DNA of 64,000 nucleotides from Jiulongibacter sediminis (GTDB lineage Bacteria > Bacteroidota > Bacteroidia > Cytophagales > Spirosomataceae), in contig NZ_LGTQ01000015.1 in the NCBI RefSeq assembly GCF_001306455.1, positions 158,457 through 222,456 of the forward strand, given 5' to 3'. The position numbers and the translations under genes are program-made. The notes beneath the pieces were generated by a model. That model was not told the origin of the DNA. It saw only the letters and a program-made list of their open reading frames with translations, and searched no databases. Below, one piece after another: positions 51,917 to 61,213 of this stretch (its first letter is position 1; every line of letters begins with the position of its first letter).

Positions 51917-54154
51917 ATGAAAAATCATACCCAGATAACGGCAGGGCTATTATTTGCCCTTCTGTTTAGCAGTGCTGTGGCCTTTTCACAGCAAATTCAA
52001 CTAAAAGATACCGAAACCGGAGAGCCTATTGCCTTTGCCACCTATCAATACGCCGGCAGGCAAGGTCATGCTGATGCCGAGGGCCGGATTAACCTCACGG
52101 GGCAACCAGGGCAAAACCTATGCCTGAGCCACCTTAACTACGGTCAATGGTGCCTGCAAACCGATGAAATTCAAAAGGGTGGCACGTTTTACAGGCCCAG
52201 TCAAACCCGCGAGCTTTTCCCTTCTTCTGTCATAGCTTTACGGCCCAAAAAGGACGAGGTTCAAAGCCACAAACTGGAACACCAGGATAAACTGGCTCAT
52301 GATGCCGGCTCTCTGCTTAGTGCTGATCCGGCCATTGCCGGAATCCGGAAAAGTGGGGGCTATGGCTTTGACCCAGTTCTCCGAGGCTTTAAATATGACC
52401 AGATTAATGTGGTCATGAATGGAGCTCAGGGAGCCACTGCCGCCTGCCCAAACCGCATGGATCCGCCTACCTCACAGGTGGCCCCGAATATGACCGATAA
52501 AATTGAGATCATTAAAGGGCCATATGCGTTGAGATATGGCAATGGCCTGGGAGCAACTATCAATTTCGTTTCTGCTCCGCTTGCATTCCATACTGAAAAT
52601 GAAATCTATGGCCGGGCATCGCTTTCGTATGAAACCAACCTGAACGCCGCTCGCTCTGAAGCCATGATAGGAAACAGCGGGAAAAATCATCTTCTGGAGT
52701 TGTTTGGTTCCTGGTCAAAAGGAAATGATTACAAAGCTGGAAATGGAAACGTAATTCAGGCAGATTTTAACCGGGCCAGCTATGGAGGTAATCTGGGACT
52801 GAAATTAGGGAAGACCCAGACACTCAAACTTTCTGCTTTACGAAACCTGGCCAAAAACACAGATTTTGCGGCTTTGATGATGGACCTCCGCAATGACGAC
52901 ACCCGCATGTATAATGCCGAGCACCGTATTCTGTTCAAGGGCTCTGCTCTGAAGTCTGTGCAAACCACTGCCTACTACTCTGAGGTAAACCACCTGATGG
53001 ATAATCTGCTGAAAAACCTGACTCCCCGAATGATGGATGCCAGCACCGATGCCTTCACACAGAATTACGGGTTTAGATCAGAGGCTAAAATGCTCTTTGG
53101 GAAAAATGCTCTTTTTACAGGTGTTGATCACCGTACTGAATATGCCAGAGGCCTGCGAACACGTACTTTTCTGATGGGTCCCAATATGGGTAGGTCAATG
53201 ACGGATGACCCCTGGCAAAATAGCAGTATTCGTCGTTATAGTCTCTTTTCAGAATACCAGATTAATCGCGATTTCCTGCGATTGGTGTTCTCTGGAAGAA
53301 TGGAGCTTAACGAAGGGGCCATCCGGAATACCAGTCCTGAATTTGCCAATGTCACAGTTAGTCAATCGGGCTTTAAACCCATTGCCAGCCTGTCTGCCGG
53401 TGGATTGTATAATCTGCCTAAGGGATTTACGATTGGTCTGTGGGCTGCCCGGGCACTGCGGGCACCGGGGCTTTCTGAACGGTATATAAACTTTTTTGCC
53501 ATCGGCAGAGATTCTTACGAACTGGTGGGAGACCCCGGACTGAAACCAGAAACGAATAATCAGGCGGATCTGACACTGGAATACAAAAGCAAAAGAATCA
53601 CGGTAAGTGCAGATGTTTTTTACTCTTACATCCAGAACTATATCAATTCCCGTATCGACCCTGAGCTCACCCCAAGAATTGCAAACAGTCCTGGAGTTCG
53701 TCGGTTTGTGAATATTAACAAAGCCGTGAAAAAAGGAATTGAAACCCGTATAGAGCATTCTCTTACTGCCTGGCTTAGCCATGAACTGGCTTTTGCCTAC
53801 ACCAATGCTCAAAACGTTACAGAAGACGTTCCCCTGCCGGAAACCGCCCCGGCAGACCTGCGGTACTCGCTTAGGCTCAGCTTGATTGAAAATAAACTAC
53901 AGGTAGCCACTCATTACCGCCATGTTTGGAAGCAAGACCGTATTGATGTCAATTATGGCGAGATGGTTACTCCCAGATTCGATCTTTTCAGCATATCTGC
54001 GGGTTACCACATTCTCAAAAATGTACGGGTAAGGGCAGCGGCAAATAATCTCCTGAATACAACCTATTACGAGCATCTGAGCCGTGCCCTGGGAACAGGT
54101 CAGCTTTACGCACCAGGAAGGTCATTTGATCTGACTTTGAGCTGGAGCTTTTAG
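51917..54154 (+). CDS. nosA: TonB-dependent copper receptor, OprC/NosA type
   Basis: A 745-residue outer-membrane receptor. After a Sec signal (1-24) comes a carboxypeptidase-regulatory-like N-terminal domain (about 27-85), the plug (about 120-225) and a 22-strand barrel ending in the aromatic SFDLTLSWSF. The copper motif of OprC is present: C177-P-N-R-M181 (CxxxM) in the plug and H359-L-M361 (HxM) in the barrel, 182 residues apart, close to the OprC spacing. NosA/OprC import copper and NosA was found to be needed for NosZ copper in Pseudomonas. It lies downstream of nosY, the fasciclin and the Cys protein in the same direction, so the locus seems to carry its own outer-membrane copper supply. 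Confidence 0.87.
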   Translation: MKNHTQITAGLLFALLFSSAVAFSQQIQLKDTETGEPIAFATYQYAGRQGHADAEGRINLTGQPGQNLCLSHLNYGQWCLQTDEIQKGGTFYRPSQTRELFPSSVIALRPKKDEVQSHKLEHQDKLAHDAGSLLSADPAIAGIRKSGGYGFDPVLRGFKYDQINVVMNGAQGATAACPNRMDPPTSQVAPNMTDKIEIIKGPYALRYGNGLGATINFVSAPLAFHTENEIYGRASLSYETNLNAARSEAMIGNSGKNHLLELFGSWSKGNDYKAGNGNVIQADFNRASYGGNLGLKLGKTQTLKLSALRNLAKNTDFAALMMDLRNDDTRMYNAEHRILFKGSALKSVQTTAYYSEVNHLMDNLLKNLTPRMMDASTDAFTQNYGFRSEAKMLFGKNALFTGVDHRTEYARGLRTRTFLMGPNMGRSMTDDPWQNSSIRRYSLFSEYQINRDFLRLVFSGRMELNEGAIRNTSPEFANVTVSQSGFKPIASLSAGGLYNLPKGFTIGLWAARALRAPGLSERYINFFAIGRDSYELVGDPGLKPETNNQADLTLEYKSKRITVSADVFYSYIQNYINSRIDPELTPRIANSPGVRRFVNINKAVKKGIETRIEHSLTAWLSHELAFAYTNAQNVTEDVPLPETAPADLRYSLRLSLIENKLQVATHYRHVWKQDRIDVNYGEMVTPRFDLFSISAGYHILKNVRVRAAANNLLNTTYYEHLSRALGTGQLYAPGRSFDLTLSWSF

Positions 54155-54415
54155 CGTTTTGGGGGGTTTAAGGTGAGATTGGGTATTCAGTGATGAGTGG
54201 TTTTATTTTATATTAACCAAGCAGGAATAAAAAGGCTCTGCACAGGAATAATCAATCAATTTAGTACCTTTTAAACGGTCCTTCGGTGATGGGTATGTTT
54301 TGCAGTGTTACTTTTTGAAGGGCTGGGAGTTTGAGGTCTGACAGCTTACCCTGGGGGTTTAGTTTGGTCTCTCCCTCATATTTCATACCTATGTTTCAGA
54401 AGAAAAAAGCAATTC

Positions 54416-56770
54416 CTAAAACTCCTTCTCCCCAAACTCACTGGCGGGCAGCCTGGTCGCTTTGTCACGTTTATTGAAATTGTAGCTTAGGTTTAGTAGT
54501 AAAATATTGGTTTCCTGTATGTAATTGGTGGTGGTGTAAAAATCCCTGCCTCAGTGGTAACTCGTTTTTCGTTTACACCCTTCAGTCAAAAAGATATATT
54601 CTGCCAAAGCAGTGAAGCACTCAGGCGGTTATCAAGAAAGCCCTTTTTAATGGAAATATTGGGCTGGTAAAACCGAGAGACTTCTCCCTGTGCCTTATTT
54701 CTTTTTGACAGATAACTCAGGTTAAACTGGCTTTTGTTGTGATCTGATAGCTGATGTTGGAGTAGACCGCGTACACCCAGCCCCTACTACTCACTTCCAA
54801 CGCATTTTCAAACAAAAATCCTCGTATCTCCAGATTGTAGATGTTTCCTCCAAGAAACGCCTTCAGGTTTTTGATCGGGGAAAGGGTAGCTCCAAGGTCT
54901 GATCCAGTCAGTTTGGCCCTGCCCGCATTGGTATAAATGCGGTTCAGGATGGTGTCATTGTACACACTGTTTACCCGGTTTACAATATCCTGGATGTTCT
55001 GGTGGTAGATGTTCCAGTAAAAGGTTGCCTTTTTGAAATCTTTACTTAAACCCACCTCATACAGACCGATAAACTCGGGGCGAATGCGGGGATCACCCTG
55101 TTCCAGCGTTTCGCTATGTTCACGCTCCGGGTAGGGGTTTAATTCGTTATTGGTTGACCGCTGCACCCGTCTACTGTATGCTGCTTTTAAAGCCCAGGTG
55201 TCGCTAAAGTTGTAACGTAAACTTGCGGAGGGAAACAGGTTTGAAAGCGGCAGTTCAAAAGGCTCGCCACCCCGGTCATCACTAAACCTACGATAGGCAT
55301 TTTCGAAACGTAGCCTACCTGAAAACTTCAGTTTATTTACCTGCCCGGCATATTGGGGATATAGTCCATGAATGCGGTTAAGCACTGAAATTGACCCTGT
55401 AAACTCTGGATACACAACAAAAGCCTCGTCATTTTCCTCTTTTTCCAAGTAATCAAACGCCCTATCCTGCAGCTGATTTCTTAACTGATAACCGACAGAC
55501 AGCTTACCATGCACTACCGTTTTTTCGTAATCGATTTTTGCCCGAAAGGCCTTTAAGGGGTTGTATCCGTTATTGAGCGTGTATTGCAGCGTATCATTGA
55601 AATTGTCAATAGTCAGATTTCGGTTTTTGGTCCAGCCTTCTATCAGGGCGTTTTCGTAGAGAGCAGAGAGACTCAGGCTGGAGGTTTCGTCAAAACGATG
55701 TAGGTAGTCCAGGTTAAACACCTTAAATGTGCCGCTTTTTAATACCAGATTGGAGTTAAAATACTGACTTTGACCAATTACCGTATTATTGTTCAGATCG
55801 GTTTTGGTGTTGTTGTAATAAATATCTGCGAGGCGGTACTGGTCGCGGTGGCCCAGATAGGCTCCGGCGTTCAGCTCATTTTTATCGTTGAGGTAATAGG
55901 TAGCCGGAGCCCTGAAACCGTAGTTTTCCCGTTTAAGGCTGCGTTCGCCCTCGCTGGGGAAACTTGTAAAAATATCACCAATGGTGGTATTGACATCGCC
56001 CACTCTTCGACCAGCAATATCGTTTCGGAGATAGTTGAGTGCCAGACCCAGATCCAGCTTGTTTTTCCGGTAGTTTAAAGAAACATCGGCACCGTAGCGT
56101 TGAGGCTCTTCGGCGTTAAAATACTCTTTGATGCGAGGGAGGCCATACTGCAGGTTGGTGCTGAGTGAAATCCCGTCTATGCTTCCTTTTTTAGTGACAA
56201 TATTGATGATTCCCGCTTTGCCATCGGCATCGTAACGGTCAGAAGGGGCGGTGATCATCTCAATTTTTTCGATGGTATTGACTGGTATCTGGCTCAGGAT
56301 GGTGGCGGCATCTATCTGGGTGGGTTTGTCATTTACGAGTATCAAAAAACCTTTGGAGCCCCACACGGTAATTTCGCCTACTGCATTTCCAGTGTTGCTA
56401 TCACATTCGGTTTAAGACCGGTGATGGTGACAGACTCCAGCAGCTACCAGACTGATAGCCGCTAGATCAAGTCCCTCTGCCAGATTCTGGCAAGAAACCT
56501 AGATGTATTTGGTTTTATAACCTACCTCCTCTAAAAGCTATGAAGTATTTGTCCTGATTGAGGCCCTCAAAGCTGAAAATTCCTTTATCATCAGAAACTT
56601 CTCCCGTCACATATTGGCAGAATTTTGCTTTTACAGAAGTAGGGTAGCATAGGCCAGAGGCTCGGTGGTGAGAGAGCCTTTAAGCACACCCATGACGCCG
56701 TTTTTCTTCTGGGCTGTTGCCGTAGATGGAGCCCTGTAAAAAAGTAAGGAAAGAAGAAGTCTCCTCCTCG
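54416..56770 (-). pseudogene. Decayed outer-membrane beta-barrel/TonB-type receptor
   Basis: A largely intact middle part is open from 56366 to 54717 (549 codons: plug end GSKGFLILVNDKPTQIDAATIL and a long barrel). It is broken on both sides. Upstream, in other frames, are a signal-like LLLSLLFYRAPSTATAQ with a carboxypeptidase-regulatory start (near 56770-56640), a second piece VTGEVSDDKGIFSFEGLNQ, and VTGLKPNV, after which part of the plug is missing. Downstream a +1 shift restores NLSYLSKRNKAQGEVSRFYQ, and a further frame ends SEFGEKEF with TAG at 54416-54418. At least four lesions are seen, so it is non-functional. It lies convergent to the copper receptor. Confidence 0.8.
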
Positions 56771-57512
56771 CTCTGTTTTGTGATTCAAAGGTAAGCCTTT
56801 GGGGATCAAAGTACGACTTGTATGAATATGTATCGGTATTTAGTGGATTTACCGGCCAGAAGTGTTGATCAGGTAAACATCAAGCCTGTGGTAACCCATA
56901 AGCCTGTTATGATTCACAAAAAAGTTTAAACCGTCAATTATAATTAGGTATGGTAAATTCGGTAGGTTAAGCGATCTCGCCTGCGGCCCGGTCTTTTGTT
57001 ACGGCAGGCATGTAAAAGCTTATAAAAATCAGGAAGATTATCCCTTCACGTTTAAGCTTTCTAAATTCTGTATAGAGAAAGAGTTACTTACCGGTTAAAA
57101 CAGTAAGGGAATTAATTGACAAGGTACATCAATTCAGTCGTTTGTACTTGAAATCGGATAGCCAACAGAATAAACACTAGCACCGGTCGGTAGTACTCCT
57201 TCTTTTCATTTGAAAGCAATTCGTAAGATGAAAGTTAAAATGACTCTTGTAATATGGAGTTATTTAATAGGTATTATCATAAATAAGGGTTTTCTGATTA
57301 AATCAGCTTATAGTTGGGTTACTATCACAACCGTATTGAAACAAGGGTCAAAGGTACTTTTTTCAATCTTGTTTTTCGGAGGATTTTCATAAATGATAGA
57401 TCATTGCCAAATGGAGTAAGGGTATAAAAAAGGTGAAAAAAAGTACAAAAAAGTACAAAACGGACTCCCTTACAATATCAATTCTCTTGTTTTATGGCAA
57501 ATAGAAAGTGCC
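56771..57512. other. Gene-poor stretch before HTH copy 2
   Basis: About 740 bp with no gene I can support. AAGTACAAAA occurs twice in tandem at 57441-57450 and 57451-57460, just upstream of the HTH gene, in the place of the GGACA repeats near copy 1. A short frame at 57210-57392 has one hydrophobic stretch but no other support. Confidence 0.5.
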
Positions 57513-57514
57513 AT
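57494..57514 (+). promoter_or_regulatory. Inverted repeat overlapping the start of HTH copy 2
   Basis: ATGGCA (57494-57499), nine bases, TGCCAT (57509-57514), containing the start codon of the HTH gene. It matches the element at 38907-38926 and belongs to a conserved leader (CTTGTTTTATGGCAAAT). Confidence 0.55.
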
Positions 57515-57776
57515 GAAAGAGATACATTTGTTGAATATTGAGCTTAGTGAATTAAAAGAGTTAATTCAAATATCGGTAAGAGAAGTGCAAAGTTCATCCC
57601 CATCCAAGAACAAAGAGAAATCCAAATACCTGAATCAGACTGAAGCTTGTAAGTATCTAAAAATCACTCCTCCCACTTTTAGAAAAATCAGAAGTCGATT
57701 TAATGCTTATCAGGTTTCAGAAGGAAGAAAAGTTTACTCCCAGAGGGACTTAGATGAGTACCTCCAAAGTTTATAG
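57513..57776 (+). CDS. Small excisionase-like helix-turn-helix protein (HTH_17), copy 2
   Basis: An 87-residue paralogue of the protein at 38925-39194, with the same N-terminal helix (MKEIHLLNIELSELKELIQ) and HTH (YLNQTEACKYLKITPPTFRKIRSRF), differing mainly in the linker and last ten residues. Leader DNA with the start-codon palindrome is also conserved. The two copies are in direct orientation and bracket the nos cargo, which suggests a composite origin of the island or a second, lost integrase module at this point. Confidence 0.85.
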   Translation: MKEIHLLNIELSELKELIQISVREVQSSSPSKNKEKSKYLNQTEACKYLKITPPTFRKIRSRFNAYQVSEGRKVYSQRDLDEYLQSL

Positions 57777-58347
57777 GGAAACTAAATTATCAAGGATAAT
57801 TGCTAAAAATCTTTTAACGTCAATCTGACCATGTTATCTTAGAAATTGCTGTGTTACAATTTTTTGGAAATCTTTAACACATAAGGCAAAATAATTTTCC
57901 GAAAAATACTCGTCTAAACCTTTTATGTTAGCTCTTAAGTATCATTTAATCAAATGCTTATAAGTTTATATTTTGGAAGATACTAGTTCCCCTCATTGGT
58001 GAAGATAATATCATTAACTCCTTCAAATTTGTCAAATTAGGGTCAAGGTCAGATCAAGGATTACACTCTCATCATTATCAGAACTAGTTTTAAGAATCAA
58101 CTTTATTTTTCTCCGCTAAGGGGGATTATATTCTTAACAATTTTCAAGGTATTACCAGCGGTCCTACCGCTGTAGTACAAAACTGTAGTCAAATTTGACT
58201 ACGCTGATTCCAACTCAATAAAGGCCAATTGAATAAAGAAGAAGTCGATTTAAAGTAAGCCAAGAGCGTAATACCGTTCATGACTACCGTAGTACCTCAT
58301 GGTATTACCTAGGGTTGCTCTATGGAGGAATGGTTATAAAGAGTTGG
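57777..58347. other. Gene-free stretch with GTAGTAC/GTATTAC repeats
   Basis: No gene is seen in 571 bp. The right half contains GTAGTAC at 58172 and 58289, GGTATTACC at 58148 and 58301, and CGTAATACC at 58267. The block 58264-58309 aligns with 59831-59875 and is part of a duplicated segment. Confidence 0.5.
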
Positions 58348-58566
58348 TTACCTATTAGTTATGCCCATCTCGTCCAAACCTTCATCTTTTAAAGTTGTCT
58401 CATTTTCGGTAGTACCTGAGTCAAGCGAGCGTACTACCATCTTCTGAATAAATGCTTCTACCATATCCCAAAGTACTACGATTAAAACGCTCAACAACGC
58501 AACAGTTGTAAACATCCAGAAGCTATTCGTACGGGACTTCTTTTGGACATATTGTAAGGTAGTCAT
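58348..58566 (-). CDS. Small membrane protein, truncated copy A (YVQKKSRTN family)
   Basis: A 72-residue protein starting MTTLQYVQKKSRTN with one membrane segment (about 16-35) and a charged tail ending EMGITNR. It is a paralogue of the 103-residue protein at 59915-60226. Upstream DNA still resembles the longer N-terminal coding region, but it has an in-frame TAA where copy B has TAC, plus one extra base before the shared part. Copy A is therefore a 5'-decayed duplicate that may restart at the internal ATG. Function unknown. Confidence 0.5.
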   Translation of the reverse strand: MTTLQYVQKKSRTNSFWMFTTVALLSVLIVVLWDMVEAFIQKMVVRSLDSGTTENETTLKDEGLDEMGITNR

Positions 58567-58914
58567 AGTTTGCTTAGTACGTTTTTCTAACGTACATGAA
58601 TTAAGGAAGTGTAGCTTCGGACCAACCTTTTATGCTCATAATTTCATTTTCGTGAATCCTAAAGTATTAATAACCAGCAAAATACAACTACCCTAATAGA
58701 GGCACAGTTCGTCTAAAACGTTTTAAGGTTACTTCTAGCTCAGTATGGCGGGAGTTGAAGAATTTGGAAGTATGCACGTGTTTTAAAGCATTTTAAAAGA
58801 TCGCGATCGCCCGTTCTCCGCTGTTGGAAAGGTATTTCTTTTACGGCACTTGGATATTTATCTTGAACCTAAAAAGAGATTAAAGTATAGAATGTTAACT
58901 TTCAAAATTGTGAT
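58567..58914. other. Gene-free stretch between small membrane protein and HPP gene
   Basis: No gene seen in 348 bp apart from the decayed 5' part of copy A near 58567-58600. It holds the palindromes TAAAACGTTTTA (58714-58725) and GCGATCGC (near 58803), which may belong to the HPP or small-protein promoters. Confidence 0.4.
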
Positions 58915-59487
58915 TTAGTAATATTTCCTTTTCCATACTTTGAACCAATTCTGGTTTACGGGGTAGCTGCGATGTGTTGTTATGTTATTAAACAGAAGAG
59001 CAACGCCCAATAGAATCATAACGCCTGAAAACACGGGATTAAGGACGTACCAATAACCTAACGATTTGATTTTTTCAGAGCCTATAATGGCTATCAGTGC
59101 AGTAGCACCGCCTGGTGGATGAAGAGTTTTTGTTATCTGCATTATAACAATGGCTGTGGATACGGCAATTGCGGCTTCCAGCCAAATTATCTCTCCCGGG
59201 ATTATTTTCTGTATTGTAACACCCACAAAAGCACTTAACAAGTGGCCGCCTACCAGATTCCGAGGCTGAGCGAGGGGGCTGTTTATTAGTCCGTAAAGAA
59301 GCACAGCTGTTGCTCCGAAAGAACCAATTAGAAAGAGAGTGTCTTGATTTAAAAAAAGTAAATCGCTTAGTAATCCCACCAGGCCAATACCAATGAAACC
59401 TCCTAAGAAAGTCCATAGATGCTCTCTATGATTTATCAGAGTTTCCTTGTAGATGATATATTTTACGATTCGGTATTTTCTTTTCAT
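58915..59487 (-). CDS. HPP family integral membrane protein, possible nitrite transporter
   Basis: A 190-residue protein with four to five membrane segments and the family motif TLHPPGGATALIAIIG near 120-135; the preceding LAQPRNLVGGHLLSAFVG block is the second conserved region. HPP proteins of cyanobacteria and chloroplasts transport nitrite. On an island with N2O reductase and NO-repair genes, a role with nitrogen oxides is plausible but unproved. It stands alone between the two copies of the small membrane protein. Confidence 0.85.
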   Translation of the reverse strand: MKRKYRIVKYIIYKETLINHREHLWTFLGGFIGIGLVGLLSDLLFLNQDTLFLIGSFGATAVLLYGLINSPLAQPRNLVGGHLLSAFVGVTIQKIIPGEIIWLEAAIAVSTAIVIMQITKTLHPPGGATALIAIIGSEKIKSLGYWYVLNPVFSGVMILLGVALLFNNITTHRSYPVNQNWFKVWKRKYY

Positions 59488-59914
59488 TCAAGTGACTTTA
59501 AAGCAAAAATACAGAAGAATAAATGTTGAATTCTCAATATTTTTGTAATATATTTTGACGTGAAGTTTTGATTTGCCATCCTGAATCAAGGCTTTATCTT
59601 GTTTGACTAGGAGTAGTCTCCTTTCGAAATTTAGTGACTTCAGAAGTCAACATAGTATTTTCTAATAAAGCTTTCTCTGCAAAAATTGATGTAGATTTCT
59701 AGAAATTCTTATGATATTACCGTTGTATAACCAAAGTATTCCAGTAAGGTAGCCAATTCTGGTTGCAAGGTTCTCATCTCAACAAAGATCGATTTAGGCA
59801 TAAGAATGAAAGCTGTATAGAATCATCCCAGACGGTAGTACAGTTGATGACTGCCGTAATGCCGATGGTAGTACATGGATTGATTCCAGAGAGTCATTTT
59901 TTGAAGATGCGAAT
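59488..59914. other. Gene-free stretch with duplicated GTAGTAC block
   Basis: No gene is seen in 427 bp. GTAGTAC lies at 59835 and 59868 inside a block (59831-59875) homologous to 58264-58309. GACTA-GGAG-TAGTC near 59606 forms a small hairpin. Confidence 0.45.
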
Positions 59915-60226
59915 CTAAAGTGTCGGTTTTCTATTGGTTATGTGATTGTTGCCCAAGCCATCCTTTTTCAAAGTTGTTTTATTTTCGGTAGTACCAGGGT
60001 CATACCAGCGTACTACCACCTTCCGAATAAGCGATTCCACCTTATCCCAAAGTACTATGATTAATATACCCAGCAACGCAAAAGTTGATAACATCCAAAA
60101 GCAATTCGTACGTGACTTCTTTTGGACATATTGCCGGTAGTCGTAGTTCGGGTAGTACGTTTTTCTAACCTGTATGGCTTGAGGTATTTTAGCGTCATAC
60201 CATTCTGTAATACTCATTCTTTTCAT
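59915..60226 (-). CDS. Small membrane protein, full copy B (YVQKKSRTN family)
   Basis: A 103-residue protein: a cytoplasmic N-terminal part with tyrosine-rich RKTYYPNYDYRQYVQKKSRTN (about 22-42), one membrane segment (about 43-61), and a charged C-terminal tail (DPGTTENKTTLKKDGLG). No known family. It overlaps the upstream zinc-ribbon gene by ATGA, so both are expressed together. It is the intact parent of the truncated copy at 58348. Its coding sequence is unusually rich in GTAGTAC/GTACTAC words. Confidence 0.6.
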   Translation of the reverse strand: MKRMSITEWYDAKIPQAIQVRKTYYPNYDYRQYVQKKSRTNCFWMLSTFALLGILIIVLWDKVESLIRKVVVRWYDPGTTENKTTLKKDGLGNNHITNRKPTL

Positions 60227-60570
60227 TGTAGTTTATGTTTATGGATTTGTAACATGCCATTGTTTAAAGCTCGAATTTCAAATTCTGCAATATGAATGTT
60301 TCCATCTTTCGTTGTTCCTGTGTAGCTCTCTTTAAATAGATGATCAGGGAAAAGGTTTGCGGGTACAGGTTTTTCTCCAATCAAACGGTACATTTCATCG
60401 AGTAATTTCTTGTTTTGCTTGATCTCGGTAATACGTTTGCGTAGTACGGTATTACGATTTAGGTAGTTTTCATTGTTCTTTGTATCCCTACACTTTTTGG
60501 AACAATACTTTTGATCACTTCGTCCGGTTAGTTCCTTTTTACAAACCAGGCAGTTTTGATGTCGTCTCAT
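60223..60570 (-). CDS. Zinc-ribbon protein
   Basis: A 115-residue protein. The N-terminus has a treble-clef-like ribbon C8-x2-C11 and C23-x3-C27 (CLVCKKELTGRSDQKYCSKKC), as found in small DNA- or RNA-associated proteins of Bacteroidota elements. A basic helix follows and the C-terminal half is a short beta-rich domain (KDGNIHIAEFEIRALNNGML). Function unknown. Coupled by ATGA to the small membrane protein, with which it forms a two-gene island operon. Confidence 0.65.
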   Translation of the reverse strand: MRRHQNCLVCKKELTGRSDQKYCSKKCRDTKNNENYLNRNTVLRKRITEIKQNKKLLDEMYRLIGEKPVPANLFPDHLFKESYTGTTKDGNIHIAEFEIRALNNGMLQIHKHKLQ

Positions 60571-60635
60571 ATTTCTGTGGATATTTAAAAGTAGATTAAG
60601 TGCTTATAAGCACTTAGAAGTTATTTAAAATAGTT

Positions 60636-61052
60636 TTAAAGCTCTTTCGACGACCTTACAAAAGCATCCAGGTCACTTTTGGCATATAGAACCCGACTCT
60701 CTGAAATACGGTATACGGGTATCTTCTTTTCCCTACTAAGCTTCGTTAAAGTTGGAACTGATATATTCAGATATACCGCAGCTTTCCTGCCATTCATATA
60801 TTCCGCTTCTTCGTTTTTAGGGTCGGAATCAAACTTCTTGGATCGTGAAGCTGATTCATCGATTAAATCCTTCATCAAAGATTCAAATTGCCCTATTGAA
60901 AGGGTGAAAAGGGGATGGCTTTGCTTGTCATGTGTAATCATAGTTGAGGCGAAACATTTATGATCACAAAGCTCTGAAATCAAAATCCAGCTGTCAACAC
61001 CCCTTGGCCAAATTGCGTTATTTTCTATATCAAATATTAGATAATGAAACAC
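60636..61052 (-). CDS. Helix-turn-helix protein, excisionase-like
   Basis: A 138-residue protein. The C-terminal 60 residues are an HTH_17/MerR-like domain: YMNGRKAAVYLNISVPTLTKLSREKKIPVYRISESRVLYAKSDLDAF. The N-terminal half (ILISELCDHKCFASTMITHDKQSH) has no clear match. It is divergent from umuD across a perfect operator-like dyad at 61068-61095 and could regulate that promoter as well as its own. Confidence 0.7.
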   Translation of the reverse strand: MFHYLIFDIENNAIWPRGVDSWILISELCDHKCFASTMITHDKQSHPLFTLSIGQFESLMKDLIDESASRSKKFDSDPKNEEAEYMNGRKAAVYLNISVPTLTKLSREKKIPVYRISESRVLYAKSDLDAFVRSSKEL

Positions 61053-61067
61053 TTATGGAATTGTTGT

Positions 61068-61095
61068 TTGGTTAACCTTTATCGTGATTAACCAA
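61068..61095. promoter_or_regulatory. Operator candidate between the HTH and umuD genes
   Basis: TTGGTTAA (61068-61075) and TTAACCAA (61088-61095) form a perfect inverted repeat with a 12-base spacer. GGTTAACC (61070-61077) is itself palindromic and recurs as GATTAACC at 61086-61093. It may be the LexA-type or HTH-protein site for SOS induction of umuDC. Confidence 0.55.
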
Positions 61096-61213
61096 AAGGG
61101 CTATAAAAGTGATCTCCTCAGCAGTGCCATTTCTGCGGAAGGTATTAGCAATTGAAAATCATCCTTGGAGAGACTCAACGCCGCTCAATACTTTTGAGCA
61201 AAAGAGTGAATTT

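Noticed and set aside
57210..57392. 60-codon open frame with a hydrophobic stretch
   Set aside because: No family match, no context and no conserved spacing; it could be chance in AT-rich DNA.
61109..61213. 35-residue N-terminal extension of UmuD from a GTG
   Set aside because: UmuD proteins are about 140-150 residues and the ATG at 61214 gives that size; the extension is not family-like.
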